Positions 1-12,600 are shown, counted from the stretch's first letter. The stretch: DNA of 64,000 nucleotides from Ilex aquifolium (GCA_951799425.1 OX637397.1:19969064-20033063); one strand, 5' to 3'. Notes: a model not told the origin generated them from the sequence alone. A program made the numbers and translations.

Positions 1-2307
1 TCGTATGACACAACGGACTTCGTCGTTGGACTCGTATCGCGGAATATAGTCACCATATCAAATTTCGTCGAATTCCTAGTTAAGTCGGATTTTTGCACGT
101 CGTTCGAGGAGACTGGGTGGCAGATGACCTCACCGAGGTCCCTAAAAGCGATAAACTCAAAATTTAATTATTTTTTATTAAAATTTCAAATAAAATTAAT
201 TTGAACTTAACCCGTAATGTAATTAGTCGTTTCGGGACGAAATCGGATCCGATTAAGCGAAGGACACGTGGCGCGACGTGGGCCAAGTATTTAAAATTAT
301 AAATAAGGGTAAATATCTTAGAAAATCAGATTTTTAGCCCACTTGTGTTCTTGTTTGGCCGGCCAAGAGAGAAAGAAGAGAAAAACTCATTTTTCTTCAA
401 GCTTTCTTCTTGATTTCTCGGAGTTCCGTCACTCGGAATCGCTCGAGCCGAGAATTAAAGTTATTCTACGTGACTAGGGCTACGCGTGGGTACCAAGAAC
501 GAAGAGTTTCACCGAAGATCAAAATGCAAAGTTTTGGAGAAATCAAAGTCTTGAGTTTTGGGGGGTGTTCTTGATGTGTTCTTGAAGCCTAGTCTTCATT
601 TCAAGCTTCAAGAGGTAGGGTTCTTCCTACCTTGGATTAATCTTTCCTTAGATGTTGATAGTTTAAGGGTTTGATATATTTATGCATATGGATAGACTTT
701 TATATGTATGTTTATGTTTATGGAAATGGAAAAGTGAGCATAGAAATGGTTTAAGCTAATTGCTAGCTTGATTTTGGTATATGGAAGTTACATGTGATTG
801 ACATATGTAACTTATGTATTGATATATATGTAGGTTTATGTTATGGAAATGGAAAAGTGAGCATAGAAAAGGCTTAAGCTAATTTATAGCTTGATTTTGG
901 TATATGAAAGTTACATGTGATTTATTATGTAACTTAGTGAAATTAAATGCATGTTATGTGTTATATAAATTATGCCTTGAAGGTGTTTGGTCAAATGTCT
1001 TGAGTATTTGGAAATTGTTGTTTTGATTGAATTGAAATAATATGCTTAAGTTTAACTTGTGGAATCATATGCTTATGATATGATTTATAATTAAATGTGT
1101 TTGTTGATATATGCATGTGTTGATATATTAACATTGAGATGAATATGGTATTTATATGCTTAGGATATAAATTTACCATGGATGTATTGAAATTGTTCAT
1201 GTGTTGTTCTTGGCATATTGAGCATTATGTTGTGTGCAATGGGACATGACATTGCATATGCACGGAAGCATCTCATCACATGGGTGTGTGCATGGTTGAT
1301 GTCAACACCACACTTGGTGATTGACAGTATGGCTTGGGAAAAGTTGGGTCGAAGACCTAGCTAAGCCGCTTGGTTGCATGATAAATTGGGTTGGGGTCAG
1401 CAAGAAGAGGCATGACGACCTCTCGGGTGCAAGGCCCGGTGATTTGGGAGATGCACTCCATTGGTGTAAGAGTCCATAAAGTGTGCGGGTATGGATGACC
1501 CTTAATGTAAGTTCATGAACATCCAACCCCAAGAAAGACCCTAGTTTTGAAAATATCATTTGATGTGAACATAAATGATGGAATGAAACACTTTGGCATT
1601 GCATCGTGTAGTGGGAGTCGGTGAGGACTCTGGTTGAAGTGCATGAGTGAGTGTCATCTCATTTCATGGCATGGTATTGTTGCATTCCAACTTAGAATGC
1701 ATATCCTTATAGGGAATGATTGTTTATATGTTGCAAATGAATGTTGCATGAGCATGAACATCTAGGGGGGGGGGGAGAGTAACCTTTGTAGGATCTACTC
1801 TACTGGGCGTTGGCTCACCCTATATGGGAAACATTTCAGGTGTGGGGTTTACACCGGTGGATGGCTCACTTGGAGAACATCAGGCATGAAGGGGGCCAAC
1901 TTGTGGCCTTATTTTGAGTTTTTGTAAAAGAGTTATGAAAACTTGGTCTTTGGCATGTAAATTATGCAATTAATTGTAATAGAACATATATGGACTAATG
2001 TTAAAGTAACCTTGCATGTTTTGATATAAGTATGGATAATTGGACCCGGTGTGGCCAATGTTTACTTATAAATGGACCTGGTGTGGTCATTGTTTATATT
2101 GGGCCTCAGATGGGTCATGTGAAGTTAAATTGCACAAGTTGGGTTTTGGGTAGAGCTCCCTGTACGAAGGAGACTCTGCCCAAATTTTGTTAAGTTATGG
2201 ACCCCGGTAAATGGGGCATAACAGTGTGATATCGAGTTACTCGGTATCTATGGGTGTTCCGCGGGTTGATGGGTAATCAACGGACCCTCGGATTTTGTGG
2301 TGTCACA
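1..2307 (+). repeat. 5' LTR (partial) of the Tekay-type element
   Basis: This matches 7652-9967 almost throughout, including the GC-rich block near 1380-1530 and a short poly(G) run near 1767. It ends in TGTCACA directly before the primer site. Open frames of 69 and 100 codons occur on the minus strand of both LTR copies, but they show no recognisable domain and recur only because the LTR is duplicated. Confidence 0.93.
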
Positions 2308-2310
2308 ACT

Positions 2311-2322
2311 TGGTATCAGAGC
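2311..2322 (+). other. Primer binding site (tRNA-iMet)
   Basis: TGGTATCAGAGC lies three bases after the 5' LTR end. It is the standard plant retrotransposon site complementary to the 3' end of initiator tRNA-Met, where minus-strand cDNA synthesis starts. Confidence 0.95.
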
Positions 2323-2658
2323 ATAGGTATACGATTTACCTAGGGCTTGATAGACATGAGTCTAGACCATTGCATGCATTGTGCATTTCATCTTATGTGT
2401 TTAAATGCTACATGTTAGGTGCTATGTGTTATGTGGATAATATGCATTGTAGAATGTATATGTAAATGAACGCACTAGGTTAGAAAGCATAACCTTGGGA
2501 GTGGGAAAGCAGATGAACGGAAGGGTTCATGGTATAAATGTCTACTAATGAGAGGCATATGCCCCCCTAGTGAGACAATGAGAAAACTCTTGATGTTTGA
2601 GTATTGATTCCTATTTTGGGATGCCTTGTAAAACTATTTTGCTATTTGACTTGTGTAG

Positions 2659-3860
2659 ATGACATATAGAGGGCGAGGACGCCGAGGCGGCAGGTGGAAC
2701 AACCAACCACCTCCGGCCTTTGATCACCAAGCATTTGCAGAGGCTATTGGTGAGGCAGCGACGACTATTGCACATGCTAGTGCTACAGCCGCTACCATTG
2801 CACAGACTGGTGCAAATATGGGACACGGAGGCTCGAGTAACCTCCAGAGGTTCAAAGCCCATAATCCTCCGGTTTTTCTGGGAGGGGCGGATCCAATGGT
2901 AGCCGACCGTTGGATTCGGCAAGTGGAGAAGATCTTGAGGGCTATGGAGATCACTTCCGATGCCACCAAGATAACTCTGGCGACTTTTCAGCTGGAGGGA
3001 GAGTCCCAGCTATGGTGGGATTTGGTGAAGGACTCCAGAAATTTGGAGGCCATGACTTGGGAAGAATTCCGAGAGCTCTTTATGGGAAAGTATTTCCCGG
3101 CGGCTGCTCGACACGCTAAGGCCAAGGAGTTCCTAGAATTGAAGCAGGGGACTATGAGTATGCTAGAATACGTGGCCAAATTCACGGAGTTGGCCCGTTT
3201 TGCTGATGATTATGTGGCCTCAGACATGGCCAAAGTACAGAAGTTTGAGGATGGACTGAAGTTGTCCATTCGAGGCAAGATTGTGGGACTTCTCCTGCAA
3301 GACCTTGATTTGATGGTCAAGACTGCAATGGCTATCGAGAGAGAGGTGGAGGACGCGTGCAACATCCGGGAAGCGGGTGTTAAGGACAAAAAGAAGGAGG
3401 GTCAATACTCTTCTTCTGGTGCGGGAAAGAGGCAAATGACTTCTGTTCCGCAAGGATCTCAAGGGGGAGCCGCGGCTATCAAGGCCAAGGCCAAGGTCGA
3501 TTCTCCCAAGACGGGGGAAACTTCAGGACCACCTTCCAGGCGGGACAGAAAACTTGCTATTTTTGTCACCAGCGGGGTCACATGAGGAAGGAGTGTCCTC
3601 AACGGCAGGGATCCCAGAGCTATGGGACATCCTAATCCTAGTTTTCTGTGGGACAGCCGCAGACACAATTTGTTCCTCCTTACCCCACCATAGGTCAAAG
3701 GAGCCAGTACCAGTCTCAAGGTGCTGCACAAGCGTCTACTACTTTCCGAGCGGGAACTCCGCAAGCAGGCCAGATGGGCCAGGGCATGGGTAGAGGGCGA
3801 GGCCAGGGCTTCAGGGACCCAGGGGCGTGTCTACGCCATTATGCCACAGACTGAGCCGGC
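2659..3860 (+). pseudogene. gag remnant of the Tekay-type element
   Basis: The frame starts at ATG 2659 with an Arg/Gly-rich N-terminus, then the usual gypsy gag core (RWIRQVEKIL, QLWWDLV, WEEFRELFMGKYFP) at about residues 85-145. A CX2CX4HX4C zinc knuckle (C-YF-C-HQRG-H-MRKE-C) is encoded at 3555-3596, but in another frame: a shift just upstream (about 3545-3555) makes the starting frame stop at 3583-3585. The knuckle frame has two stops (3633, 3639) before a Gln/Gly-rich tail, then another shift leads into protease. Gag would form the particle and bind element RNA. The knuckle identity is clear; the exact frameshift sites are estimates. Confidence 0.88.
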
Positions 3861-4380
3861 AGATCAGTCGGTGATACAGGGTACATTTCTACTCTCTCGT
3901 TTATGGGCAAGAGTATTATTTGACTCTGGTGCATCGCATTCATTCATTTCTGCATCTTGTGTGAAAGATTTGGTCTTAGAGGTTGAGACCTTAGAGGAAC
4001 CATTGCATGTGAGTTCTCCCCTAGGAGCTAGGGTGAGAGTTGATCAGATATGTCGGGGTTATGAGCTAGAGATCTCAGGGATTCTACTCACTGTGGACCT
4101 TCGGGTCATGGACATGTCGGAGTTCGATGTAATCTTGGGAATGGATTGGTTGGCGGCACACCGAGTCGTCATTGATTATGACCGGAAGCGGGTCACTGCT
4201 TACACACCGGATGTGGTTTATTTCATGTTTCAAGGGGATAAGCACGATGCTTTTCCTCAAGCTGTGTACGACTCTAGATGGCATGGACAGTTGATGGGTT
4301 GGTTAGCAAGCCTTACCCTGGAGGACGAGGTGAGACATGAGTTGAGTCTACCTCGGATTGTGAGTGATTATGAGGATGTT
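3860..4380 (+). pseudogene. Aspartic protease region of pol (Tekay-type)
   Basis: The catalytic motif [11 protein letters not shown] is visible (Asp codon at 3922-3924), followed by the flap-like region and the conserved VILGMDWLA segment typical of chromovirus proteases. The frame is open from about 3721 to 4698 and runs on into the reverse transcriptase. The protease would cleave the Gag-Pol polyprotein. This segment has no stop, but upstream and downstream breaks prevent a complete polyprotein. Confidence 0.88.
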
Positions 4381-5494
4381 TTTCTGGATGAACTACCGGG
4401 ATTACCTCCACATAGGGATGTAGACTTCACTATAGAGTTGCATCCTGGTACATCGCCCATTTCTATGACTCCACATAGGATGACGTCTGCTGAGTTGCAA
4501 GAACTTAAGGTCCAATTGCAGGAATTGTTGGACAGGGGGTTCATTAGACCGAGTACCTCACCTTGGGGCGCTCTGGTGTTATTTGCAAAGAAGAAAGACA
4601 AAACCCTTCGACTATGCATAGACTACCGGCAGTTGAATAGGGTTACTATCAAAAATAGGTACATTTGTCGAGGATTGATGACTTGTTTGATCAGCTGAGA
4701 GGGGCGCGGGTCTACTCCAAGATAGATATCCGCACCGGTTACCATCAGTTGAGAGTTAGGGAGGCAGATATCCCTAAGACGGCGTTTCGGACGCGGTATG
4801 GGCATTTCGAGTTCACAGTGATGCCATTCGGATTGACGAACGCCCCAGCGGCATTCATGGATCTCATGCATAGGGTGTTCCAACCCTACCTTGATCAGTT
4901 CGTCGTGGTTTTTGTTGACGACATCTTGATCTACTCCAAGTCTGAGGAGGAGCATGAGGGTCACTTGAGGGTCGTTCTCCAGACCTTAAGAGACCATTAG
5001 TTGTATGCCAAGTTCAGCAAGTGTGAATTTTGGCTTACTGAGGTGAAATTTTTGGGACATGTGGTGTCGGCTTCGGGTGTATCCGTAGACCTGGAGAAGG
5101 TTGAGGCAGTCATGAATTGGGAGAGGCCGAAGTCAGTCTTCGAGATACGTAGTTTCTTGGGATTGGCGGGGTATTACAGGAGATTCATTGAGGACTTCTC
5201 TCGACTAGCTGCACCTATGCCGAGGTTGACCCGGAAGGAGGTTAAGTTTGAGTGGAATGATTCATGTGAGAAGACATTCCAGGAGTTGAAGAGGAGAAGG
5301 TTAAGGCAGTCATGAATTGGGAGAGGCCGAAGTCAGTCTTCGAGATACGTAGTTTCTTGGGATTGGCGGGGTATTACAGGAGGTTCATTGAGGACTTCTC
5401 CCGACTAGCTGCACCTATGCCTAGGTTGACCCGGAAGGAGGTTAAGTTTGAGTGGAATGATTCATGTGAGAAGGCATTCCAGGAGTTGAAGAGG
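4381..5494 (+). pseudogene. Reverse transcriptase region of pol (Tekay-type), with internal duplication
   Basis: The RT start ([23 protein letters not shown]) is followed by a frameshift near 4660, then [25 protein letters not shown] and the catalytic FVDD box (Asp codons 4917-4922). A TAG at 4998-5000 replaces the usual Gln before [12 protein letters not shown]. Bases about 5095-5294 are repeated at about 5295-5494 (offset exactly 200 bp), duplicating the [12 protein letters not shown] segment and breaking the frame because 200 is not a multiple of three. The enzyme would copy genomic RNA into cDNA, but this copy is inactive. Confidence 0.92.
5095..5494 (+). repeat. 200-bp tandem duplication inside RT
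   Basis: Two copies, about 5095-5294 and 5295-5494, differ at only a few positions. The junction AGGAG/AAGGTTAAGGC suggests slippage or unequal exchange at a short GAGAAGGTT-like match. It probably arose in this copy, since it destroys the reading frame. Confidence 0.9.
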
Positions 5495-6142
5495 AGGCTT
5501 ACTTCAACTCCTATTCTGATAGTCCCAGAAAGGGGACAGAGGTACACAGTGTATTGTGATGCCTCTAAGGACAGACTTGGATGCGTCTTGATGCAGTCTG
5601 GGAGAGTGGTAGCTTATAGTTCTCGGCAGTTAAAGAACCACGAGCAGAGTTACCCCACACATGACATGGAGTTGGCAGCCATTGTCTTTGCCTTGAAGGC
5701 TTAGCGCCACTATTTATACGGTGAACAGTTCGAGGTGTTTTCAGACCACAAAAGTCTGAAGTACATCTTTACACAGCGGGACCTCAACATGAGGCAACGC
5801 AGGTGGATGGAGTTTCTGGAGGACTATGACTTCACTTTGCATTACCATCCCGATAAGGCAAATGTGGTAGCTGATGCACTCAGCCGGAAGTCACGGGGAG
5901 TCTTGGCTAGTGTGGCTTCCCGAGAGTGGCAGATGCTCGAGATTGTGGGACAGTTCGGGCTATGTTATATGGGTCAGACTCAGGGTACTTTGGGGAGTTT
6001 GGTGGCTACGCCTTCCCTATTGAGCAGGGTTGTTGAGTCCCAGAGTCAGGACACGGAGCTATTGTCCATCCGGGACCATGTACAGGCAGGTACATGTGAC
6101 GAGGGCTGGGCCATTCACTCGGATGGTAGTCTTCGGTATTGA
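5495..6142 (+). pseudogene. RNase H region of pol (Tekay-type)
   Basis: The frame encodes a typical Ty3/gypsy RNase [33 protein letters not shown], then after a TAG at 5702-5704 (where Trp is usual) [20 protein letters not shown] and the ADALSRK end. The linker to integrase has another stop at 6140-6142 (TGA where Arg is expected). The enzyme would degrade the RNA strand of the RNA/DNA hybrid. Domain identity is secure. Confidence 0.9.
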
Positions 6143-7230
6143 GAAAGGGTTGTGGTTCCTCAGTTGGCGGATCTGAGAGAGGAGATCCTTAGGGAGTTTC
6201 ATTGCTCCCGTTTTGCGGTTCATCCAGGGGGCACGAAGATGTATCATGATCTTCGTCGCCAGTATTATTGGAATGGGATGAAGCGACAGGTTGGCGATTT
6301 TGTTAGTAGATGTCTCACGTGTCAGCAAGTGAAGGCTGAACACCAGAGACCAGCAGGGTTACTCCAGCCATTGGAGGTAGCTGAGTGGAAGTGGGAACAT
6401 GTCACGATGGATTTTGTGACTCACTTGCCACAGACATCGCGGGGACATGACGCAGTATGGGTGATAGTGGACCGTATTACGAAGTCGGCACACTTTTTGG
6501 CTGTGCGGATGACCTTCACACTGGAGGAATTCTGCAGGTTATATATACGGGAGATTGTCCGGTTGCATGGAGTACCCGTATCTATAGTATCGGATCGGGA
6601 TCCCAGGTTTACGGCTCATTTTTGGGAGAGTTTCCAACGAGCCATGGGGACACAGCTGATATGAGCACTGCTTTTCATCCCCAAACGGACGGTTAGTCTG
6701 AGAGGACCATTCAGACATTAGAGGACATGCTACGGGCATGTGTCCTAGATCTCAAGGGTAGCTGGGAAGATCATTTACCCTTGGTGGAGTTTGCCTATAA
6801 CAATAGTTATCAGGCGAGCACACAAATGACACCTTACGAGGCACTATATGGGAGGCCATGTCGATCTCCAGTTTGTTGGACAGAGGTTGGAGAGAGACCT
6901 GCTACGGGTCCAGACTTGGTTAGAGACACCTCAGAGAAGGTGGGCTTGATACGGAAGCGTCTTCTCACGGCTCAGAGCCGGCAGAAGAGCTACGCCGATA
7001 GACGGCGGCGACCCCTAGAGTTTGAGGTGGGAGATCATGTCTTCTTGAAGGTGATGCCTACGAGAGGAGTGGTCAGGTTCGGCAAGCGAGGAAAGCTGTC
7101 ACCGAGGTATATCGGGCCCTTTGAGATACTTGAGAGGGTTGGTACGGTCGCTTACCGGTTGGCGTTACCGCCAAACCTATCGGGTGTTCATGTGGTATTT
7201 CATGTCTCTATGCTCCAGAAATACACCCCA
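6143..7230 (+). pseudogene. Integrase region of pol (Tekay-type)
   Basis: A zinc-binding HHCC module (FHCSRFAVHPG through CLTCQQVK) precedes the DDE core: first Asp in MDFVTHLP, second in VSDRDPRF. A frameshift near 6660 follows, and the third catalytic residue (Glu of the QSERT-type motif, codon 6700-6702) lies just after a TAG at 6694-6696. Then come NNSYQASTQMTPYEALYG and the GKLSPRYIGPFEI C-terminal module. It would insert cDNA into chromosomes, but the frameshift splits the catalytic triad. Confidence 0.92.
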
Positions 7231-7464
7231 GATCCGACTCATGTGGTGGATTGGGGCGAGCTTGTTGTTGATGCGGATGAGACCTTCGAGGAGGGACCGG
7301 TGCGTATCATGGATAGCTGAGATCAGGTTTTGCGAGGCAAGACCGTGAGGTTAGTGAAGGTGTTGTGGCAACACCGAGGAGTGGAGGAGGCAACATGGGA
7401 GCGCAAGGACACTATCCGTACCAAATATCATTTCTTATTTGAGGATAGAGGTACATTCTTATAG
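7231..7464 (+). pseudogene. Chromodomain-like C-terminus of integrase
   Basis: Downstream of integrase the frame reads through a TGA (7318-7320) into VLRGKTVRLVKVLW and EEATWERKDTI, ending at TAG 7462-7464. This arrangement matches the C-terminal chromodomain of plant Tekay/Del chromoviruses, which is thought to steer integration to heterochromatin. The assignment rests on these motifs and position. Confidence 0.8.
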
Positions 7465-7544
7465 TCATTTCGTATTAAATGACTGTTGCATATGCATGTG
7501 AATATATGTGTATGTGTATGTGAATTTCGAGGACGAAATTCTTT

Positions 7545-7558
7545 TAAGGGGGGAAGAA
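7545..7558 (+). other. Polypurine tract of the Tekay-type element
   Basis: An AAGGGGGGAAGAA run directly precedes the TG that opens the 3' LTR at 7559. It serves as the primer for plus-strand cDNA synthesis. Confidence 0.88.
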
Positions 7559-9967
7559 TGTAAAACCCGGGAAATTTTGAATTTTTTTTTAAAGGGCAAA
7601 ATGGTCATTTTGTCACTATAATGCAAAATTAAAATACGTGTTCTACAGACCTCGTATGACACAACGGACTTCGTCGTTGGACTCGTATCGCGGAATATAG
7701 TTATCATATCAAATTTCGTCGAATTCTGAGTTAAGTCGGATTTTTGCACGTCGTTCGAGGAGACTGGGTGGCGGATGACCTCACCGAGGTCCCTAAAAAC
7801 GATAAACTCAAAATTTAATTATTTTTGATTAAAAGTTCAAATAAAATTAATTTGAACTTAACCCGTAATGTAATTAGTCGTTTCGGGACGAAATCGGATC
7901 CGATTAAGCGAAGGACACGTGGCGCGACGTAGGCCTAGTATTTAAAATTATAAATAAGGGTAACTATATTAGAAAATCAGATTTTTTGCCCACTTGTGTT
8001 CTTGTTTGGCCGGCCAAGAGAGAGATAAGAGAAAAAGAGAGAAAAACTCATTTTTCTTCAAGCTTTCTTCTTGATTTCTCGGAGTTCCGTCACTCGGAAT
8101 CGCTCGAGCCAAGAATTAAAGTTGCTCTACGTGACTAGAGCTACGCGTGGGTACCAAGAACGAAGAGTTTCACCGAAGATCAAAAGACAACGTTTTGGAG
8201 AAATCAAAGTCTTGAGTTTTTGGGGGTGTTTTTGATGTGTTCTTGAAGCCTAGTCTTCATTTCAAGCTTCAAGAGGTAGGGTTCTTCCTACCTTGGATTA
8301 ATCTTTCCTTAGATGTTGATAGTTTAAGGGTTTGATATATTTATGCATATGGATAGACTTTTATATGTATGTTTATGTTTATGGAAATGGAAAAGTGAGC
8401 ATAGAAATGGCTTAAGCTAATTGTTAGCTTGATTTTGGTATATGGAAGTTACATGTGATTGACATATGTAACTTATGTATTGATATATATGTAGGTTTAT
8501 GTTATGGAAATGGAAAAGTGAGCATAGAAAATGCTTAAGCTAATTTATAGCTTGATTTTGGTATATGGAAGTTACATGTGATTTATTATGTAACTTAGTG
8601 AAATTAAAGGCATGCTATGTGTTATATAAATTATGTCTTGAAGGTGTTTGGTCAAATGCCTTGAGTATTTGGAAATTGTTGTTTTGATTGAATTGAAATA
8701 ACATGCTTAAGTTTAACTTGTGGAATCATATGTTTATGATATGATTTATAATTGAATGTGCTTATTGATATATGCATGTGTTGATATATTAACATTGAGA
8801 TAAATATGGTATTTATATGCTTAGGATATAAATTTACCATGGATGTGTTGAAATTGTTCATGTGTTGTTCTTGGCATATTGAGCATTATGTTGTGTGCAA
8901 TGGGACATGGCATTGCATATGCACAGAAGCATCTCATCACATGGGTGTGTGCATGGTTGATGTCAACACCATACTTGGTGATTGACGGTATGGCTTGGGA
9001 AAAGTTGGGTCGAAGACCTAGCTAAGCCGCTTGGTTGCATGATAAATTGGGTTGGGGTCAGCAAAAAGAGGCATGACGACCTCTCGGGTGCAAGGCCCGG
9101 TGATTTGGGAGATGCACTCCATTGGTGTAAGAGTCCATAAAGTGTGCGGGTATGGATGACCCTTGGTGTAAGTTCATGAACATCCAACCCCAAGAAAGAC
9201 TCTAGTTTTGAAAATGTCATTTGATGTGAACATAAATGATGGAATGAAACACTTTGGCATTGCATCGTGTAGTGGGAGTCGGTGAGGACTCTGGTTGAAG
9301 TGCATGAGTGAGTGTCATCTCATTTCATGGCATGGTATTGTTGCATTCCAACTTAGAATGCGTATCCTTATAGGGAATGATTGTTTATATGTTGCAAATG
9401 AATGTTGCATGAGCATGAGCATCTAGGGGGGGGGGGGAGTAGCCTTTGTAGGATCTACTCTACTGGGCGTTGGCTCACCCTATACGGGAAACATTTCAGG
9501 TGTGGGGTTTGCACCGGTGGATGGCTCACTTGGAGAGCATCAGGCATGAAGGGGGCCGACTTGTGGCCTTATTTTGAGTTTTTGTAAAAGAGTTATGAAA
9601 ACTTGGTCTTTGACATGTAAATTATGCAATTAATTGTAATAGAACATATATGGACTAATGTTAAAGGAACCTTGCATGTTTTGATATAAGTATGGATAAT
9701 TGGACCCGATGTGGCCAATGTTTACTTATAAATGGACTCGGTGTGGTCATTGTTTATATTGGGTCTCAGATGGGTCATGTGAAGTTAAATTGCACATGTT
9801 GGGTTTTGGGTAGAGCTCCCTGTACGAAGGAGACTCTGCCCAAATTTTGTTAAGTTATGGACCCCGGTAAATGGGGCATAATAGTGTGATATCGAGTTAC
9901 TCGGTATCTACGGGTGTTCTGCAGGTTGATGGGTAATCAACGGACCCCCGGATTTTGGGGTGTCACA
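7559..9967 (+). repeat. 3' LTR of the Tekay-type element
   Basis: It begins TGTAAAACCCGG and ends GGGGTGTCACA (2409 bp). Compared with the 5' LTR it differs by scattered substitutions and a small insertion near 8025. A poly(G) run near 9427 matches the one at 1767. Confidence 0.93.
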
Positions 9968-10852
9968 AATGTTGTCAAATGGGTTCAAAATAAATGAGTG
10001 TGACAAATGTGTATATGTCAAGAGCACTAATAGTGAATACGTTATTGTATGTCTTTATGTAGACGACATGCTAATTATAGGCAATAATAACGATGTCATT
10101 AAAACTACCAAACAGATGTTGACAAATAGGTTTGATTTCAAGAAATATAAGATAAAACTTATGAGAACACATGTCAATGTTAATATTCATCTTTTTAAGA
10201 ATAAGGGTAATAGGATATCACAGTTAGAATATACACGTATAATTGGTAGTTTAATGTATATAATGAATTGTACTCGTCCGGAGATAGCATACTCAGTGAG
10301 TAAGCTAAGTCGATGTGCAAGTAATCCTGGAAAAGGCCACTGGAAAACAATTATTAGAGTTTTGGGGCATTTAAGACATACTCAAAACTGTGGTTTACAC
10401 TACAAGAAGTAACCAACAGTACCCGAGGGATATACTGATGCTAATTGAATATTTGATACTAATGTTTTTAAATCTACGAGTGGATATGTCTTTATCTTGG
10501 GTAGTGCAGCCGTGTCTTGAAAATCCTCAAAACAAACTTATATTGCTAGATCTACAATGAATTCTGAGTTCATTGCCTTAGATAAAACTAGAGAAGAAGC
10601 AGAATGGCTTCACAACTTCTTAGAGGATATTCTAAATTGGCCAAAGCCTCTGCCTACAATATGCATTCACTATGATAGCCAATCTACGATTGGAAGGGCA
10701 CAAAATTGTATGTATAACGGTAAGTCTAGACGCATACGTTGTAGACACAATACCATTAGGCAGTTGATCTCTAATGGTACTATAGCCATTAACTATGTGA
10801 AGTCAAAGGATAATATTAAGGATCCGCTTACAAAAGGTTTGACTAGAAAGTA
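9968..10852 (+). pseudogene. Ty1/copia RT/RNase H remnant cut by the Tekay-type insertion
   Basis: One frame runs from the LTR junction to 10852 with three stops (10410, 10446, 10518). It shows the copia catalytic motif [10 protein letters not shown], then [20 protein letters not shown], an RNase H with STSGYVF, IARSTMNSEFIAL, HYDSQSTIG and the closing DPLTKGLT. Two of the stops sit where conserved Trp codons are expected. Compared with the family, a block after FDFKKYK appears to be missing (about 10150-10190). Everything upstream of YVDD is displaced by the gypsy element or lies outside the window. Confidence 0.9.
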
Positions 10853-11480
10853 AGTGAAAAGTTCATCAAGGGGAATGGACTTAAAGCCTATTACTTAACC
10901 AAGAGTCACCATAATGGAAACCTAACTTAGCTGACTAGAGATCCCAAGATCTAAGTTCAAAGGGACAATCGAGTTATGTGTAACTCAGAATGCACTGAGG
11001 AGATTTTCAAAACTCCTTCCCTTTCCTACGATTATATAGTGCATATTTGTCGCGAGAACTAGGGTAAGTTACGCTTTTAATGATATTTTGTGACTTGGAA
11101 ATATCCAAGTGGGATATAGCAGGATACTCTTAATCAGAAATCACCTATGTGAATAAAGAAGGTGTCGCTTCTATGAGAATCGTAGGCTGATTACTCTAAA
11201 ATTACTCATAAAACCAAGTGGTGTTCAAAGTCAAAATGAACACAAACGCAAAAACCAACTGTGTCCGAAGGGAAACTATGTGAATTCTATTGTCTTGATT
11301 TACACAAACAGCTGACAGTTCAAAGACATCATGTCCACTGGATAGCCAAGTAAATCCGATAGTTTGTCATTATGAAAAGTTCAAGGCTATTGGCTACTTA
11401 TCCAGATACAATAACCTTTCACCTGTACTTGAACCATTGTTTGCATTTTCATACATCAAATTTTCATTCATGTGGGGGAT
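10853..11480 (+). other. 3' untranslated stretch of the older copia element
   Basis: This non-coding stretch lies between the copia stop and its polypurine-like ATGTGGGGGAT (11470-11480). Such spacers between RNase H and LTR are usual in this kind of copia element. No other feature is seen. Confidence 0.6.
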
Positions 11481-12600
11481 TGTTGAAAAAAATGGTTTTA
11501 AACAAATTATTTGAGCAACTTGAGGCTTAAATAAAAATGGAACCCACACCTCGAAATTGATGGGACCAAGTTTAAACCCGTTCTCTTTCGCAAGGAGATT
11601 AATGGGGTATATTTATTTGTACAAAACCATTAAGATTTGAATGAGAATTTATGTCTCAAAGTAACCTATTTGAATGTTGAAATAAACTAAGATTGGTGTA
11701 GCAAAATAAGGCTTATCCCACATTGGAAGAAGATCAACACTTTGGTGAGTTAATATATTCCTAGTTGGCTTCATAGATTGGACCCAAAGGGGTACTACAC
11801 TTTTGTGAGCGGAGTGAGGGCCTACATTACCTTGGTTTTCACACACGTGCGCACGCCACCCGCCTGCCTCGCCTCGCCACGACCCAACCCGGCCGGGCTG
11901 GGGTCGAGCTTGGGCTTGGGTCAAAAAAGTATAATTTTTTTGGACAAAATTTATTTGGGGCAGTGTGGATCATGGGTCAAACCAATCAGATCCGAACACG
12001 GATCTGAATAGAACTCCCAAACAAATTTTTAATTTTCTTCCCGTTATTTTGAACTTGGCGCCAAAAGGGGTATGGTTCATTCCAGAGAGCCTGTTCATTC
12101 TAGGAGGTGTCTCTTGCCTGTGCAGATTAAATAGTGTGTATCTTCAATCTGAACAGTGGAATCCCATGTCTCTTCAAGCGATTTGAACAACTACCAAGGG
12201 TCTATAAATAGACTGCCCTATTGTCATTTCAATCCATCCCAATTCTGGATTTCAGTTTCAAATTTATTCTCTCTCTCTCTCTCTCTCTCTCTCTATTGTT
12301 GTATTATTTTTTTCATTTGGTCCAAGTATAAACATAAGTTGTGTTCGCTGGAATCTTGAAGACTGAAGCGATGCTTCTTCAAGAACATAAAATTCATTCT
12401 ATCTTGGGAAATAGTTGCTCATCAACCTTAAGCACCGAGAGGGAACAAATTTGTCTTAAGAAAATTGTGTTTCACAAGGCTCGGATTACCTATTCTGTTT
12501 TTTTTATTTTATTAATTGTTCGTGCAGATCTACGTCCCTATGAGTGTATTGTTTTTGATTTCTATACATTTTGTTTAGATTAGTGCATAAGTTAGACTTT
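11481..12600 (+). repeat. 3' LTR of the older copia element, right end uncertain
   Basis: TGTTGAAAAA directly follows the G-rich polypurine tract, so this is the LTR start. The TATA-like CTATAAATAG at about 12200 and a (CT)n run at about 12270-12295 fit an LTR promoter region. I cannot place the end: no matching CAACA and no 5' LTR is in the window, so the right limit is approximate. Confidence 0.6.
12270..12295. repeat. (CT)n microsatellite
   Basis: About thirteen CT units lie downstream of the TATA-like box of the copia LTR. Confidence 0.9.

Larger units (their letters stand above)
1..9967 (+). mobile_element. Ty3/gypsy LTR retrotransposon, Tekay/Del-type chromovirus, degenerate
   Basis: A long direct repeat flanks the coding region: 1-2307 matches 7652-9967, so these are the two LTRs. 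The window starts about 93 bp inside the 5' LTR, and the whole element is about 10.06 kb. Internal order is primer site, gag, protease, reverse transcriptase, RNase H, integrase and a C-terminal chromodomain-like segment. LTRs of about 2.4 kb, a tRNA-Met primer site and the chromodomain-like end fit the Tekay/Del clade. The coding region has at least four frameshifts, several stops and a 200-bp tandem duplication, so it is not autonomous. LTR divergence looks like a few percent by eye, concentrated in the first 600 bp. The left target duplication lies outside the window. It interrupts an older copia element that resumes at 9968. Confidence 0.93.

Noticed and set aside
1302-1604. A 100-codon minus-strand frame found in both Tekay-type LTRs (again at 8963-9265)
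   Set aside because: It recurs only because the LTR is duplicated. It has no recognisable domain.
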